This document shows positions 1-10,155 of a stretch of DNA of 64,000 bases, one piece after another. The stretch covers positions 247,748 to 311,747 of the forward strand of contig JAHFUZ010000002.1 of assembly GCA_023264815.1 (NCBI GenBank), in the 5' to 3' direction. Source of the DNA: Arthrobacter sp. (GTDB taxonomy: Bacteria; Actinomycetota; Actinomycetes; Actinomycetales; Micrococcaceae). The position numbers and the translations under genes were made by a program. The stretch's first letter is position 1, and each line of letters opens with the position of its first letter. Below the pieces are notes generated by a model. It had not been told where the DNA came from. It saw only the letters and a list, made by a program, of their open reading frames with translations, and ran no database searches.

Positions 1-395
1 TCCCGAACATGTTCATCGGCATTGTGGCCTTCGCCATCATCATCACCGTAGGAATGGCACTGCTGTCCGGGGCCACGTTTGCCCGCTGGTACTGGGCCGG
101 GGTCCAGGTTGGCGTTACCCTGGGCTTCGCATTTGTGGTGTGGCTGTGGTCCCAGGCCCTGTACGTGATCCATATCCTGTGCCCGTTCTGCATGATCGTT
201 TGGGCAGCCATGATCCCGTTGTTTGTCTGGACCACCATCCGGAACATCAGCCACGGAGTCATCCCCGTACCCGCCGGTGCAGCCAAACTCCTGGGCGACT
301 CGGGCTGGATCATCACTGCCCTGCTCTACGTTGCCGTCATCGCCACCATCTTCTTCGCGTTCATCCAGGTGTTCGCCGGAACCTCAGGCTTCTAG
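1..395 (+). CDS. Vitamin K epoxide reductase (VKOR) family protein, C-terminal part
   Basis: The 5' end lies outside the window; the reading frame is open from base 3. The visible 130 residues form about four hydrophobic helices. A CPFC redox pair sits at the start of the third visible helix (HILCPFCMIVW), which is the quinone-facing active site of VKOR proteins. In bacteria these membrane proteins reoxidise DsbA-like partners and so support disulfide formation in exported proteins. The other conserved cysteine pair would lie upstream and cannot be checked. It is followed at once by a very strong bidirectional terminator and faces ndk. Confidence 0.85.
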   Translation, partial: PNMFIGIVAFAIIITVGMALLSGATFARWYWAGVQVGVTLGFAFVVWLWSQALYVIHILCPFCMIVWAAMIPLFVWTTIRNISHGVIPVPAGAAKLLGDSGWIITALLYVAVIATIFFAFIQVFAGTSGF

Positions 396-410
396 CTTCC
401 CCACCCCCGA

Positions 411-471
411 ATCGAGGAAACAGATAAGGCCAATGTCCACGCCGGACATTGGCCTTATCTGTTTCCTCGAT
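411..471. terminator. Bidirectional terminator, 28-bp perfect arms
   Basis: Positions 411-438 and 444-471 are perfect reverse complements separated by a 5-base loop. The hairpin sits between the convergent VKOR gene and ndk, as expected for a shared terminator. The arms are unusually long and carry A- and T-rich outer ends that can act as the U-tract in either direction. Confidence 0.9.
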
Positions 472-492
472 GAGGATTCCTGCTGGGGGCTA

Positions 493-912
493 TCAGCCCT
501 GGAACCAAATCTTGATTTCGCGCTCGGCCGAGTCCGCCGAGTCGGAACCGTGGACCAGGTTCTGCTGGACCTTCAGGCCCCAGTCGCGGCCGAAGTCGCC
601 ACGGATGGTGCCAGGGGCGGCCGTAGTGGGGTCAGTGGTTCCGGCCAGGGACCGGAAGCCTTCAATAACGCGGTGGCCTTCGAAGATCGCGGCAACCACA
701 GGCCCGCTCAGCATGAACTCCACGAGCGGCTCGTAGAACGGCTTGCCCACGTGCTCCTCATAGTGCTGCTCCAGGAGCTCACGGGTGGCGTCAACCTTCT
801 TCAGCTCCGCCAGGGTGTATCCCTTGGCCTCGATGCGGCTCAGGATGGCACCGCTGAGGTTGCGGGCCACGCCGTCGGGCTTGATCAAAACGAGGGTGCG
901 CTCAATGCTCAC
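493..912 (-). CDS. ndk: Nucleoside diphosphate kinase
   Basis: Transfers the terminal phosphate of ATP to NDPs through a phospho-histidine, balancing NTP pools in the cytoplasm. The 139-residue protein has the usual length. It carries the nucleotide-binding start ([11 protein letters not shown]) and the active-site motif NLVHGSDS with His121. The GTG at 912 is chosen because GGAG lies 5 bases upstream and the protein then starts at the family's usual place; the open frame runs further upstream but only into non-conserved sequence. It is the last gene of a leftward run ileS, folC, DUF4233 gene, ndk, an order also known from mycobacteria (folC, Rv2446c, ndkA). Confidence 0.97.
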   Translation of the reverse strand: MSIERTLVLIKPDGVARNLSGAILSRIEAKGYTLAELKKVDATRELLEQHYEEHVGKPFYEPLVEFMLSGPVVAAIFEGHRVIEGFRSLAGTTDPTTAAPGTIRGDFGRDWGLKVQQNLVHGSDSADSAEREIKIWFQG

Positions 913-949
913 AGTTGCTCCAATGCGTTGGTGGGGTTTCGGGACAAGT

Positions 950-1396
950 CTACGAGGCCGGCGGGGTGTCACCGTGCGCAGCGTCCCATTCCGCCTGGTC
1001 GCGTTCGCGCTTGGCTGACTCCGTGTCGATCCGGATGCCCGTACGGATCCCGTACCACCAGGCCAGTCCGAACAGGGCGCCCACCAGGAACATCATGGGT
1101 TCCACTATGCCGGTGAGGATCAGCACAATCTGCAGGATCCACCCCAGTGCCACGCCCCATGGCTTGGAAAGGACGGCGCAGGCGAGGACCATAACCAGGC
1201 TGAGGGCGATGCCGGTCCCCAAAATGAGGGCCGGCGGAATTTCCCCGCGCTTGAGGCCAAAGACGGCCAGCGTGGCGAAAAAGACCACAAACGCCTCCAG
1301 CAAAAGAACAGTGGAAGCGAACATCACCTTGGTGGAACGGCGCTTCTTGGGCATTCCGGGGCGCCACTCACGCTGGGCCCTTGTCAGCTTGGCCAT
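950..1396 (-). CDS. DUF4233 family membrane protein
   Basis: A 148-residue protein with a charged N-terminus ([14 protein letters not shown]), about four transmembrane helices and a hydrophilic C-terminal tail of about 30 residues. It matches the DUF4233 (Rv2446c-like) proteins that lie between folC and ndk in actinobacteria. No biochemical role is established. The ATG at 1396 follows the folC stop codon by two bases, so the two are almost certainly translated from one mRNA. An in-frame extension upstream would overlap folC and is not conserved-looking. Confidence 0.88.
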   Translation of the reverse strand: MAKLTRAQREWRPGMPKKRRSTKVMFASTVLLLEAFVVFFATLAVFGLKRGEIPPALILGTGIALSLVMVLACAVLSKPWGVALGWILQIVLILTGIVEPMMFLVGALFGLAWWYGIRTGIRIDTESAKRERDQAEWDAAHGDTPPAS

Positions 1397-1398
1397 GA

Positions 1399-2757
1399 CT
1401 AGACCTCCGTCTTTCCAAGCAGAATCCGGGCTTCCGCCACCAGGGTGATGGACCCGGTCACCAGCACGCCGCCGGCCAGGTCGTTGTTGGCTTCGGCGCG
1501 TTCGACGGCCCATTCCAGGGCGTCGTCGAGCTTGTCCGCGATATGGATGTTCTCCTCACCGAAGCCCAGTTCCACGGCCAGCTCAGCCAGTTCCGCGGCA
1601 GGGACTGCACGCGGTGAGTTGGACTGGGTGAAGCAGTATTCCTCAGCCAGGTCGCCCAGCGATTCCTTGAGCTGGCGAAGGATTTCTTCGGCGTCCTTCT
1701 CCTTAAGGACTCCCACCACGGGGACGAGCCGCGTAAAGCTGAATGCCTCCCGGATGGCCTCGGCCGAGACCCTGATGCCGTCCGGGTTGTGGGCCGCGTC
1801 CACGATGATGGTGGGGGCAGTCCGGACAACCTCGAGCCGGCCGGGGGACGTGACGGCGGCAAAGGCTTCCTGCAGCACCTCGGCGTCGAGTTCCTTTTCG
1901 CCGCCGAAGAATGCCTCCAGCGCTGCCACGGCAACGGAAGCGTTCTGGGCCTGGTGCGCGCCGTGTAACGGCAGCAGCAGGTCCGGATACCGGCCGGCGA
2001 TCCCCTGGATGCTGACCACCTGGCCGCCAACGGCCACTGCCCTGGATTCGACGCCGAATTCCACGCCCTCGAACCGGAACGGCACTGCCACGTCCTTTGC
2101 CTTTTCGAGCAGCACCTGGGCAGCATCCACGGGCTGCGCGGCGCTGATGAGGTAGCCGCCGGGCTTGATGATGCCGGCCTTCTCGTATGCGATGTCCTCG
2201 GTGGTGTCGCCCAGCAGGTCCGTGTGGTCCAGGGAGATGGGCGTGACGACCGAAACCTGGCCATCGCCCACATTCGTGGCGTCAGTGATGCCGCCGAGGC
2301 CCACCTCGATGACGGCGACGTTGACGGGCTGGTCTGCGAAGATGGCGAAGCCCAATATGGTCAGGCACTCGAAGTACGTGAGCCGAGGCTGGCCCTCGGC
2401 TTCCAGCTCGGAATCCACGATCTGCAGGTACGGGCGGATCTCATCCCAGATCCGGACAAACGTTTCGTCGGAGACCGGGTGGCCGTCGATGCTGATCCGC
2501 TCGGTGACCTTGGACAGGTGCGGGCTGGTGTAGCGGCCGGTGCTCAGGCCATGGGCGCGCAGCCCGGCTTCGATCATCCGGGCGGTGGAGGTCTTGCCGT
2601 TGGTGCCGGTCACGTGGATGATCGGGTAGGCCTTGTTGGGCTCTCCCAGCACATCCATGGCACGAAACAGCGGTGCCAGCCGCGGCTCCATCTTGTTTTC
2701 CGGGGCACGGCCCAGCAACTCGGCGTAGACACTTTCTACGGAAAATTCGTCAGTCAT
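1399..2757 (-). CDS. folC: Bifunctional folylpolyglutamate synthase / dihydrofolate synthase
   Basis: Mur-ligase-family enzyme that joins glutamate to dihydropteroate or extends the glutamate tail of folates in the cytoplasm. The 452-residue protein has the ATP-binding loop HVTGTNGKTSTARM near residue 50, the folate-side segment around TYFECLTILGF, and the Mur-type C-terminal domain (IIVDAAHNPDG). Length and domain order are complete. Its ATG lies three bases after the ileS stop, and its stop is two bases before the DUF4233 start, so it is in the middle of a tight operon. Confidence 0.95.
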   Translation of the reverse strand: MTDEFSVESVYAELLGRAPENKMEPRLAPLFRAMDVLGEPNKAYPIIHVTGTNGKTSTARMIEAGLRAHGLSTGRYTSPHLSKVTERISIDGHPVSDETFVRIWDEIRPYLQIVDSELEAEGQPRLTYFECLTILGFAIFADQPVNVAVIEVGLGGITDATNVGDGQVSVVTPISLDHTDLLGDTTEDIAYEKAGIIKPGGYLISAAQPVDAAQVLLEKAKDVAVPFRFEGVEFGVESRAVAVGGQVVSIQGIAGRYPDLLLPLHGAHQAQNASVAVAALEAFFGGEKELDAEVLQEAFAAVTSPGRLEVVRTAPTIIVDAAHNPDGIRVSAEAIREAFSFTRLVPVVGVLKEKDAEEILRQLKESLGDLAEEYCFTQSNSPRAVPAAELAELAVELGFGEENIHIADKLDDALEWAVERAEANNDLAGGVLVTGSITLVAEARILLGKTEV

Positions 2758-2760
2758 GGA

Positions 2761-5700
2761 TCAGGCCTCTGCTTTTTCGACGGAGATGCGGGGATCACCC
2801 GAATCAGCCAGGACGGTTCCCAGCTCGAGGGTCAGGGTTTCGTTCTTGACGAGCTCCGCATTGGCCAGCAGCGCGTCCAGCACGGCCTGGGTGGCAGTCA
2901 CGGTGGTCCGGATCCTGTCGCTGACGTTGAGGCCGGCGTCCTTGCGTGCCTGCTGGATGGCGCGGACCATGTCACGGGCCGTACCCTCAGCCTCCAGCTC
3001 GGGGGTGACCTCAGTGTTCAGGACCACGAAGCCGCCGCCCGGCAGGACACCAGCGGCGGACGTCCCGCCGCCGGCCGCTTCAGCCACAACGGTCTCCAGG
3101 GTGTACTCCTGCGGTTCCAGTTCCAGCCCGCCTGCGGTGACCACTCCGGCGTCGGAAACCGACCAGTCGCCGGACTTCGAGCCCTTGATGGCCTGCTGGA
3201 CGCTCTTGCCCAGGCGCGGTCCCGCGGCACGGGCGTTCACCACGAGCTTCTGCTCGATGCCGAACTCCTCAGGGGAAGCGCCCTCGGCGTCAAGCAGGCG
3301 GACGGAACGGATGTTCAGTTCATCGGCGACGACGGCGGCGAACCCTTCCAGCGCGGCCGCACCGGGTGCCACCACGGTGAGTTCCTGCAGCGGCAGGCGG
3401 ACGCGGAGGTTGGCCGCCTTGCGGAGCGAAGATCCGGTGGAGCAGATCTGCTGTACACGGTCCATGGCTTCCACCAGCGGGGCGTTGGCCGGGAACAGGC
3501 CCGCATCCGGCCAGTCAGCCAGGTGCACGGACCGTCCGCCGGTGAGCCCGCGCCAGATCTCCTCAGAGACCAGCGGAAGCAGGGATGCCGCCACGCGGGA
3601 CACGGTTTCCAGCGCCGTGTAGAGCGCGTCGAAGGCGTCCACGCTTTCGTCGAAGAAGCGCTGGCGGCTGCGGCGGACGTACCAGTTGGTCAGCATGTCC
3701 AGGTAGCTGCGGAGTTCGTCGCAGGCGCCGGAGATGTCGTAGCTGTCCAGCTGCGCGGTCATGTTGCGGACCAGGTCGCCGGTGTTGGCCAGCAGGTACT
3801 GGTCCAGGGTGTCGGCGTACCCGTCGTAGCGGAGCTGCGCGTCGTACCCCGCGCCGCCGTTGGCTGCGTTCGTGTACAGCGTGAAGAAGCTGTACACATT
3901 CCACAGCGGCAGGATGACCTGGCGGACGCCGTCGCGGATTCCCTGTTCGGTGACCACCAGGTTGCCGCCGCGCAGGATGGGGCTGGACATGAGGAACCAG
4001 CGCATGGCGTCGGAGCCGTCGCGGTCCAGGACCTCGGAGACATCCGGGTAGTTGCGCAGGCTCTTGGACATCTTCTGCCCGTCCGAGCCCAGCACGATGC
4101 CGTGGCTGATGACGTTCCGGAAGGCCGGCCGGTCGAACAGCGCCGTGGACAGAATGTGCAGCATGTAGAACCAGCCGCGGGTCTGCCCGATGTACTCGAC
4201 AATGAAGTCGGCCGGGTTGTGGGTATCGAACCAGGCCTCGTTCTGGAACGGGTAGTGGACCTGGCCGTAGGGCATGGAGCCGGAGTCGAACCAGACGTCC
4301 AGGACGTCCTCAACCCGGCGCATGACGGACTGGCCCTCTTCAGGGGTCCGGGGATCGTCCGGGTTGGGCCGGGTGAGTTCGTCGATGAAGGGACGGTGCA
4401 GGTCAACCTGCCCGTCCTTGTTCAGGGGCAGGCGGCCGAAGTCGGCCTCGATCTCGGCGAGGGAACCGTAGACGTCGGTGCGTGGGAATTCAGGATCGCT
4501 GGACTGCCACACCGGAATGGGGCTGCCCCAGTAGCGGTTCCGGCTGATGGACCAGTCGCGGGCGTTGGCCAGCCATTTGCCGAACTGGCCGTCCTTGACG
4601 TTGCCGGGGATCCAGTTGATCTCCTGGTTCAGTTCGGACATCCGGTCCTTGAACTTGGTGACTTCCACGTACCAGGAGGACACCGCGCGGTAGATCAGCG
4701 GGTTGCGGCAGCGCCAGCAGTGCGGGTAGCTGTGCTCGTAGCTGGCCTGGCGGACCAGCCGGCCCTGGGCGCGGAGCACCTGGGTGATGGGCTTGTTGGC
4801 ATCGAAGACCTGCAGGCCCACGATGTCGTGCAGGTCGCCGTGGCTGAACAATGGAAGGAACTTGGCGCCTTCGTCCACGGACAGGACCACGGGGATGCCG
4901 GCTTCTTCACAGACTTTCTGGTCGTCTTCACCGTAAGCCGGGGCCTGGTGGACGATGCCCGTGCCGTCCGTGGTGGTGACGTAGTCGGCCACGAGGAAGC
5001 GCCACGCGTTTTGCGTGCCGAACTTCTCGGTGTCGGCAAAGTCGTTCCACAGCGGCTGGTACTGGAGACCTTCAAGTTCGGCGCCGGTGTGGGTTGACGT
5101 CACGGCGACTTCAGCGGAGTCGGCGTCGTCGTAGCCAAGATCCTTGGCGTAGGTGGCGAGCAAATCCGCGGCCAGCAGGAAGCTGCCGGTAACGGGCGCG
5201 TCCGGCGAGGCGGCCTTGACGCCGCTGGGGCCGGCGGGGAGTACCGCGTAGGTGATGGAAGGCCCGACGGCGAGCGCCAGGTTGGTGGGCAGGGTCCAGG
5301 GGGTGGTGGTCCAGGCGAGTGCCTGCACCCCTTCGAGTGTCTTGGAGAGTTCAGACTCCCCTGCCGTGATGGGGAACGTGACGGTGACCGTCTGGTCCTG
5401 CCGGTTCTTGTAGACGTCGTCGTCCATGCGCAGCTCATGGTTGGACAGCGGTGTTTCGTCCTTCCAGCAGTACGGCAACACGCGGTAGCCGTTGTAGGTG
5501 AGGCCCTTTTCGTGCAGCTGCTTGAAGGCCCAGAGGACCGACTCCATGTATTCGACGTTGAGTGTCTTGTAGTCGTTGTCGAAGTCCACCCAGCGGGCCT
5601 GGCGGGTGACGTAGCTCTTCCACTCGTCCGCGTACTTCATGACAGAGGCGCGGCATGCGTCGTTGAACTTGTCGATGCCCATGGCTTCGATCTGGGTCTT

Positions 5701-6072
5701 GTCCGTCATGCCCAGCTGCTTCATGGCTTCCAGTTCGGCGGGCAGTCCGTGAGTGTCCCAGCCGAAGCGGCGCTCAACCCGGCGGCCGCGCTGGCTCTGG
5801 TAGCGGCCCACCAGGTCCTTGGCGTAGCCGGTCAGCAGGTGGCCATAGTGCGGGAGGCCGTTGGCGAAGGGAGGCCCGTCGTAGAAGACGAACTCGTTGC
5901 TGCCTGGTGTGCCGCCGGGCGCATCCGCGCTGCGCTGATCGATGCTGGCCTGGAAGGTTCCGTCCTGGTCCCAGTACTTCAGGATGCGCTCTTCGATCTC
6001 CGGGAACTTCACGGAGGCGGAGACACCTGCTGCGGCCGAGGGGGAAGCGGAGGCTTTGGGATAATTCGTCAT
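2761..6072 (-). CDS. ileS: Isoleucine--tRNA ligase
   Basis: Class I synthetase of 1103 residues that charges tRNA-Ile. It has the HIGH-type signature as HYGH (GLPHYGHLL), the KMSKS motif ([10 protein letters not shown]), the CP1 editing domain between them and a C-terminal anticodon-binding region; WDTHGLPAE is also present. The ATG at 6072 is chosen over in-frame ATGs at 6081 and 6108 because AGGA lies 8 bases upstream of it, and that same AGGA is the element masked by the T-box leader. The gene opens the ileS-folC-DUF4233-ndk operon. The long form matches the actinobacterial type. Confidence 0.96.
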   Translation of the reverse strand: MTNYPKASASPSAAAGVSASVKFPEIEERILKYWDQDGTFQASIDQRSADAPGGTPGSNEFVFYDGPPFANGLPHYGHLLTGYAKDLVGRYQSQRGRRVERRFGWDTHGLPAELEAMKQLGMTDKTQIEAMGIDKFNDACRASVMKYADEWKSYVTRQARWVDFDNDYKTLNVEYMESVLWAFKQLHEKGLTYNGYRVLPYCWKDETPLSNHELRMDDDVYKNRQDQTVTVTFPITAGESELSKTLEGVQALAWTTTPWTLPTNLALAVGPSITYAVLPAGPSGVKAASPDAPVTGSFLLAADLLATYAKDLGYDDADSAEVAVTSTHTGAELEGLQYQPLWNDFADTEKFGTQNAWRFLVADYVTTTDGTGIVHQAPAYGEDDQKVCEEAGIPVVLSVDEGAKFLPLFSHGDLHDIVGLQVFDANKPITQVLRAQGRLVRQASYEHSYPHCWRCRNPLIYRAVSSWYVEVTKFKDRMSELNQEINWIPGNVKDGQFGKWLANARDWSISRNRYWGSPIPVWQSSDPEFPRTDVYGSLAEIEADFGRLPLNKDGQVDLHRPFIDELTRPNPDDPRTPEEGQSVMRRVEDVLDVWFDSGSMPYGQVHYPFQNEAWFDTHNPADFIVEYIGQTRGWFYMLHILSTALFDRPAFRNVISHGIVLGSDGQKMSKSLRNYPDVSEVLDRDGSDAMRWFLMSSPILRGGNLVVTEQGIRDGVRQVILPLWNVYSFFTLYTNAANGGAGYDAQLRYDGYADTLDQYLLANTGDLVRNMTAQLDSYDISGACDELRSYLDMLTNWYVRRSRQRFFDESVDAFDALYTALETVSRVAASLLPLVSEEIWRGLTGGRSVHLADWPDAGLFPANAPLVEAMDRVQQICSTGSSLRKAANLRVRLPLQELTVVAPGAAALEGFAAVVADELNIRSVRLLDAEGASPEEFGIEQKLVVNARAAGPRLGKSVQQAIKGSKSGDWSVSDAGVVTAGGLELEPQEYTLETVVAEAAGGGTSAAGVLPGGGFVVLNTEVTPELEAEGTARDMVRAIQQARKDAGLNVSDRIRTTVTATQAVLDALLANAELVKNETLTLELGTVLADSGDPRISVEKAEA

Positions 6073-6078
6073 TCTCGA

Positions 6079-6372
6079 CATCCTGGGTTGAGCTGGTGAA
6101 CCGTCCAACCGTTTGCTGGCCGGTTCCGTTCAGGATGCGAGGACGGCTCCTGCGCAATCCTCGGACTGCGCGTTTACCGCGGTACCACCTCACTTACCGG
6201 CACTCCGCGTGCTCCGAAAAGAAGCTGTTGTTGTGCCGGCCGCTCGTTACTGCTGTGACGGGCTTACCCGTCCGGTTCTAATGACACCCCTGCCAGTACC
6301 ATCCTGGCCGAAGTGCGTTCTTCCGGAAGCTCACCGGTGATAGCCGGGTCATAGCCAACTCTGAGTCTACTA
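6079..6372 (-). promoter_or_regulatory. ileS T-box riboswitch, probably translational
   Basis: On the minus strand the leader contains the canonical T-box TGGTACCGCGG (about 6177-6189), whose bulge pairs with the uncharged tRNA acceptor end. A candidate AUC isoleucine specifier is at 6341-6339, in a short stem-I region. Downstream, CATCCTG (6137-6131) is exactly complementary to CAGGATG (6085-6079), which holds the AGGA ribosome-binding site of ileS. That is the arrangement of actinobacterial T-boxes that control translation by sequestering the Shine-Dalgarno site. The boundaries and specifier are inferred; the T-box core is seen directly. Confidence 0.88.
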
Positions 6373-6669
6373 TCGCCGGGCTGTCTGCCGCCATTCCCGG
6401 GGCTCCAAAGCCTGGCGTCGGGACTAGTCCGCTGATGAGGGGGCGTAATAGATGCGCCCGGGCTGCTCCCACCTACGGCACCACCTCCGCGCCTCCGCAC
6501 ATCGGGGTGGGCGCTTCCCAGCCATCCGGCACGGCGCCGGCGGGCGGGCCGGCGTCGAACTTGCTGGCCGTGGCATGCCTTGAAGGCCCCCTGCTGCCAG
6601 GGATTACCATCGACCATCCGGTCACCACGCCCCAGGTGGGGAGCTCGTGGCAGTGCGGCTGGGGACGGG
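6373..6669. other. Intergenic region upstream of the ileS leader
   Basis: About 300 bases between the T-box leader and the convergent end of the SDR gene. Short open frames exist on both strands but none resembles a protein family or has a credible ribosome-binding site. It presumably contains the ileS promoter; I could not place it with confidence. Confidence 0.4.
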
Positions 6670-7428
6670 TCAGCCCTTGCGGATCAGCTTGTGGGTGGCG
6701 GCCTGGGCAACGGGCCGGATCACTATCTGATCCAGGTTGACGTGGTGGGGCGCACTCACTGCGTAGCGGACCACATCCGCCACGTCCGCGGCGGTCAGGG
6801 GCTTCTCCACACCCTGGTAGACCTTCGCCGCAGCGCCCTCGTCGCCGAGACGGTTAAGGGCGAACTCCTCAGTCTGGACCAGGCCCGGCGCCACCTCGAT
6901 GACGCGGAGGTTGTGCTCCGCTTCTTCCAGGCGGAGTGCACCGGTGAGGGCGTGCTGGGCGAACTTGGCGGCGTTATAGCCGGCACCGCCTTCGTACGCC
7001 ACCAAGCCGGCAGTGGAGGTCAGGTTCAGCACGGTTCCCGCGCCGTTTGCGCGGAGCATCGGCAGGAAAGCGCGGGTGAGCTTCATGGTGCCCAGGACGT
7101 TGACCCGGTACATCCACTCCCAGTCCTCGGTGCTGGCAGCACCCACATGGTCGGCACCTCTGGCCCCGCCGGCGATGTTAATCAGCGTTCCCACCCCGCC
7201 GGCTTCGGTGACCCGGGCGAGGAGGTTTGCAACGTCGTCGTCCTCTGCGATATCGGCGGGAATTCCGACGGCGCCGGTCTCGGCTTCCAGCGCGGCCAGC
7301 CGGTCAGCGCGGCGGGCCACGGCGAAGACGGTCCAGCCGTCCGCCGTCAGGGCCCTCACTGTGGCTTCGCCGATGCCAGTGCTGGCGCCGGTGACTACTG
7401 CTGCTTTGGTGCGTGATTCCTCAGTCAT
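6670..7428 (-). CDS. SDR family oxidoreductase
   Basis: Classical short-chain dehydrogenase/reductase of 252 residues. The Rossmann cofactor loop TGASTGIG is near residue 14, the NAG-type motif appears as NIAGG, and the catalytic set is Ser in NLTSTAG with YNAAK. The basic pair in AVARRADR after strand 2 suggests NADP(H) preference (inference). The substrate is unknown. It stands alone, transcribed away from valS, with 82 bases between the two starts. Confidence 0.9.
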   Translation of the reverse strand: MTEESRTKAAVVTGASTGIGEATVRALTADGWTVFAVARRADRLAALEAETGAVGIPADIAEDDDVANLLARVTEAGGVGTLINIAGGARGADHVGAASTEDWEWMYRVNVLGTMKLTRAFLPMLRANGAGTVLNLTSTAGLVAYEGGAGYNAAKFAQHALTGALRLEEAEHNLRVIEVAPGLVQTEEFALNRLGDEGAAAKVYQGVEKPLTAADVADVVRYAVSAPHHVNLDQIVIRPVAQAATHKLIRKG

Positions 7429-7510
7429 GGCACCACCCTAACGGGCGCTGCCGGACGTGCGCCCAGGGCGATGTCGCCAGATGAAGTGCCAGCCATGAAA
7501 CAATTGCCAA

Positions 7511-10129
7511 ATGGCTGAAGCAACTCAGGGTACAGACACGCCCTCCCCCGCCCCTATCAATGTTCCGGACAGGCCCGCCCTTGAAGGGCTCGAGGCTGCC
7601 CTCACGCAGCGCTGGCTTGCCGAAGGGACCTACAAGTTCAACCCGGACACCACCCGGGAGCAGGTCTACTCGATCGACACTCCCCCGCCCACTGCGTCCG
7701 GCTCGCTGCACGTGGGGCACATGTTCTCCTTCACGCACACGGACGTCCAGGCCCGCTACATGCGGATGACCGGCAAGAACGTGTTCTACCCGATGGGCTG
7801 GGACGACAACGGCCTGCCCACCGAGCGCCGGGTCCAGAACTACTATGGTGTGCGCTGCGATCCTGCCATACCGTACAACGCCGGCTACCGCCCGCCTGCT
7901 GAGCCGGCGAAGAACCAGCGCGACTTCGACGTCGTGTCCAGGCAGAACTTTATCGAGCTGTGCGAGGAACTCGCCGTTGAGGACGAAAAGGTCTTCGAGA
8001 ACCTCTTCCAGACCCTGGGCCTGTCCGTTGACTGGGACCTGACCTACCGCACCATTGACGACACGTCCCGTGCCGTTTCCCAGCGCGCCTTCCTCGCCAA
8101 CCTCGCGGCCGGCGACGCCTACATGGCCGAAGCCCCCACTCTCTGGGACGTCACGTTCCGCACCGCCGTGGCGCAGGCAGAGCTGGAGGACCGTGAAGTT
8201 GCCGGCGCCTACTACCGCTACCCCTTCTTCACCGAAGACGGCGAAAAGATTTTCATCGAGACCACCCGCCCGGAGCTGCTGGCTGCGTGTGCCGCCCTGG
8301 TAGCGAACCCCGACGACGAGCGGTACCGGCCGCTGTTCGGCAAGACGGTCACGTCCCCGCTCTTCGACGTTGAGCTTGAGGTCAAGGCCCACCCGCTGGC
8401 CAAGGCGGACAAGGGCTCCGGCATCGCCATGGTCTGCACCTTCGGTGACCTGACGGACGTCACCTGGTGGCGCGAACTGCAGCTGCCCACGCGTGCCATC
8501 ATGGGCCGCGACGGCCGGATCATCGGCGAGACGCCGGACTGGATCACCACCGACGCCGGCAAGGAAGCCTACGCAGCGATCGCCGGCAAGACGGCGTTCT
8601 CCGCCAAGGAATCCGTGGTGGAACTGCTCAAGGCGGCAGACCTGCTCGATGGCGAACCCAAGAAGATCACGCACCCCGTGAACTTCTTTGAAAAAGGCGA
8701 CAAGCCCCTCGAGGTGGTTACCTCCCGCCAGTGGTACATCCGCAATGGCGGCCGCGACGAAGAACGCCGCGAACGGCTGATCGGCCGGGGCCAGGAAATC
8801 AATTTCCACCCTTCCTTCATGCGTTCCCGCTACGAGAACTGGATTGCCGGGCTCAACGGCGATTGGCTGGTGTCCCGGCAGCGCTTCTTTGGCGTGCCGA
8901 TTCCCGTCTGGTACCCCTTGGATGCCCAGGGCAACCCGGATTTTGACAATCCTGTCCTGCCGACGAACGGGATGCTTCCGGTGGACCCTGCCGCAGATGC
9001 GGCTCCTGGTTTTGTGGAATCACAGCGCGACCAGCCCAACGGCTTCACGGGCGACGCTGATGTCCTGGACACCTGGGCCACCTCTTCCCTCACACCGCAG
9101 ATCGTGGGTGGCTGGAGCCGTGACGAGGAGCTGTTCGCCAAGGTCTACCCCTTCGACCTCCGCCCCCAGGGCCACGACATCATCCGCACCTGGCTGTTCT
9201 CCTCGGCAGTCCGTGCCGACGCCCTGCAGAAGAGCGCACCGTGGAAGCATGCTGCCATTTCCGGCTGGATTCTGGACCCGGACCGCAAGAAGATGTCCAA
9301 ATCGAAGGGCAATGTTGTAGTGCCTACCGATGTCCTGAACGAGTTCGGTTCGGACGCCGTCCGCTACTGGGCTGCTTCGGCCAAGCTTGGCGCGGACACA
9401 GCCTACGAGATCGCCCAGATGAAGATCGGCCGCCGCCTGGCCATCAAGCTGCTGAACGCCTCCAAGTTCGTCCTGAACCTTGGCGCCACCGAGGACTCCG
9501 TGGTGCCCTCGGACCTCTCCGTGCTGACCAACCCGCTGGACCGCGCGGTACTGGCCCAGCTCGCTGAGGTGGTGCAGCAGGCCACGAAGGCATTCGACAA
9601 CTACGACTATGCCCGCGCCCTGCAGATCACCGAGAGCTTCTTCTGGCAGTTCACGGATGACTATGTGGAACTTATCAAGGACCGTGCCTACGGTGCCGCC
9701 GGCGAGGCCGAGCAGGCCTCGGTGCTGGCCGCGCTGGCCACGAGCCTGGACACCCTGCTGCGCCTGTTTGCCCCGTTCCTGCCCTTCGCCACCGAAGAGG
9801 TCTGGAGCTGGTGGCGCACCGGGTCCGTACACCGCGCTGAATGGCCCACCGCCGTAGAAGCCGACGGCGACACCACCCTGCTGGCCACCGTGGGCACCGC
9901 GCTCAGCGGCGTCCGCAAGGCGAAGTCCGAGGCCAAGGTCAAGCAGCGCACCGAGGTCCTCTCCGCCACCATCACGGCATCGGAATCGCTGACCACCCAA
10001 CTGAAGGCTGGCCTTGGTGATCTGAAGGCGGCCTCCAACGCCCGTGAGCTGACCCTGGTGGCCGGCGAGGGCGAGCTGACCGTGAGCGATGTGGTCCTGG
10101 CAGCGCCGGAAGACCACCCCATGGCCTAA
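7511..10129 (+). CDS. valS: Valine--tRNA ligase
   Basis: Class I synthetase that charges tRNA-Val, with 872 residues. The HIGH signature appears as HVGHMFSF, followed by GWDDNGLPTERR; the KMSKS loop is KKMSKSKGNVV. The editing domain lies between them and the C-terminus is alpha-helical. No Shine-Dalgarno sequence is visible before the ATG at 7511, so leaderless or weakly initiated translation is possible. A GC-rich hairpin follows the stop. In mycobacteria valS sits directly next to folC; here ileS and an SDR gene lie between. Confidence 0.96.
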   Translation: MAEATQGTDTPSPAPINVPDRPALEGLEAALTQRWLAEGTYKFNPDTTREQVYSIDTPPPTASGSLHVGHMFSFTHTDVQARYMRMTGKNVFYPMGWDDNGLPTERRVQNYYGVRCDPAIPYNAGYRPPAEPAKNQRDFDVVSRQNFIELCEELAVEDEKVFENLFQTLGLSVDWDLTYRTIDDTSRAVSQRAFLANLAAGDAYMAEAPTLWDVTFRTAVAQAELEDREVAGAYYRYPFFTEDGEKIFIETTRPELLAACAALVANPDDERYRPLFGKTVTSPLFDVELEVKAHPLAKADKGSGIAMVCTFGDLTDVTWWRELQLPTRAIMGRDGRIIGETPDWITTDAGKEAYAAIAGKTAFSAKESVVELLKAADLLDGEPKKITHPVNFFEKGDKPLEVVTSRQWYIRNGGRDEERRERLIGRGQEINFHPSFMRSRYENWIAGLNGDWLVSRQRFFGVPIPVWYPLDAQGNPDFDNPVLPTNGMLPVDPAADAAPGFVESQRDQPNGFTGDADVLDTWATSSLTPQIVGGWSRDEELFAKVYPFDLRPQGHDIIRTWLFSSAVRADALQKSAPWKHAAISGWILDPDRKKMSKSKGNVVVPTDVLNEFGSDAVRYWAASAKLGADTAYEIAQMKIGRRLAIKLLNASKFVLNLGATEDSVVPSDLSVLTNPLDRAVLAQLAEVVQQATKAFDNYDYARALQITESFFWQFTDDYVELIKDRAYGAAGEAEQASVLAALATSLDTLLRLFAPFLPFATEEVWSWWRTGSVHRAEWPTAVEADGDTTLLATVGTALSGVRKAKSEAKVKQRTEVLSATITASESLTTQLKAGLGDLKAASNARELTLVAGEGELTVSDVVLAAPEDHPMA

Positions 10130-10132
10130 GCC

Positions 10133-10155
10133 CGGCGGGGCCCTGGGCCCCGCCG
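10133..10155 (+). terminator. valS terminator hairpin
   Basis: Eleven-base GC-rich arms (10133-10143 and 10145-10155) begin three bases after the valS stop. A run of five T follows about 16 bases later, so this is a plausible but not textbook intrinsic terminator. Confidence 0.6.

Noticed and set aside
2224..5097. A 957-codon open frame antisense to ileS and folC
   Set aside because: It mirrors the complementary frame of high-GC coding DNA, has low-complexity Val/Gly/Arg composition and matches no family; the minus-strand genes explain the region.
7421..8809. A 462-codon frame antisense to valS
   Set aside because: Shadow of the conserved valS gene with no motif of its own.
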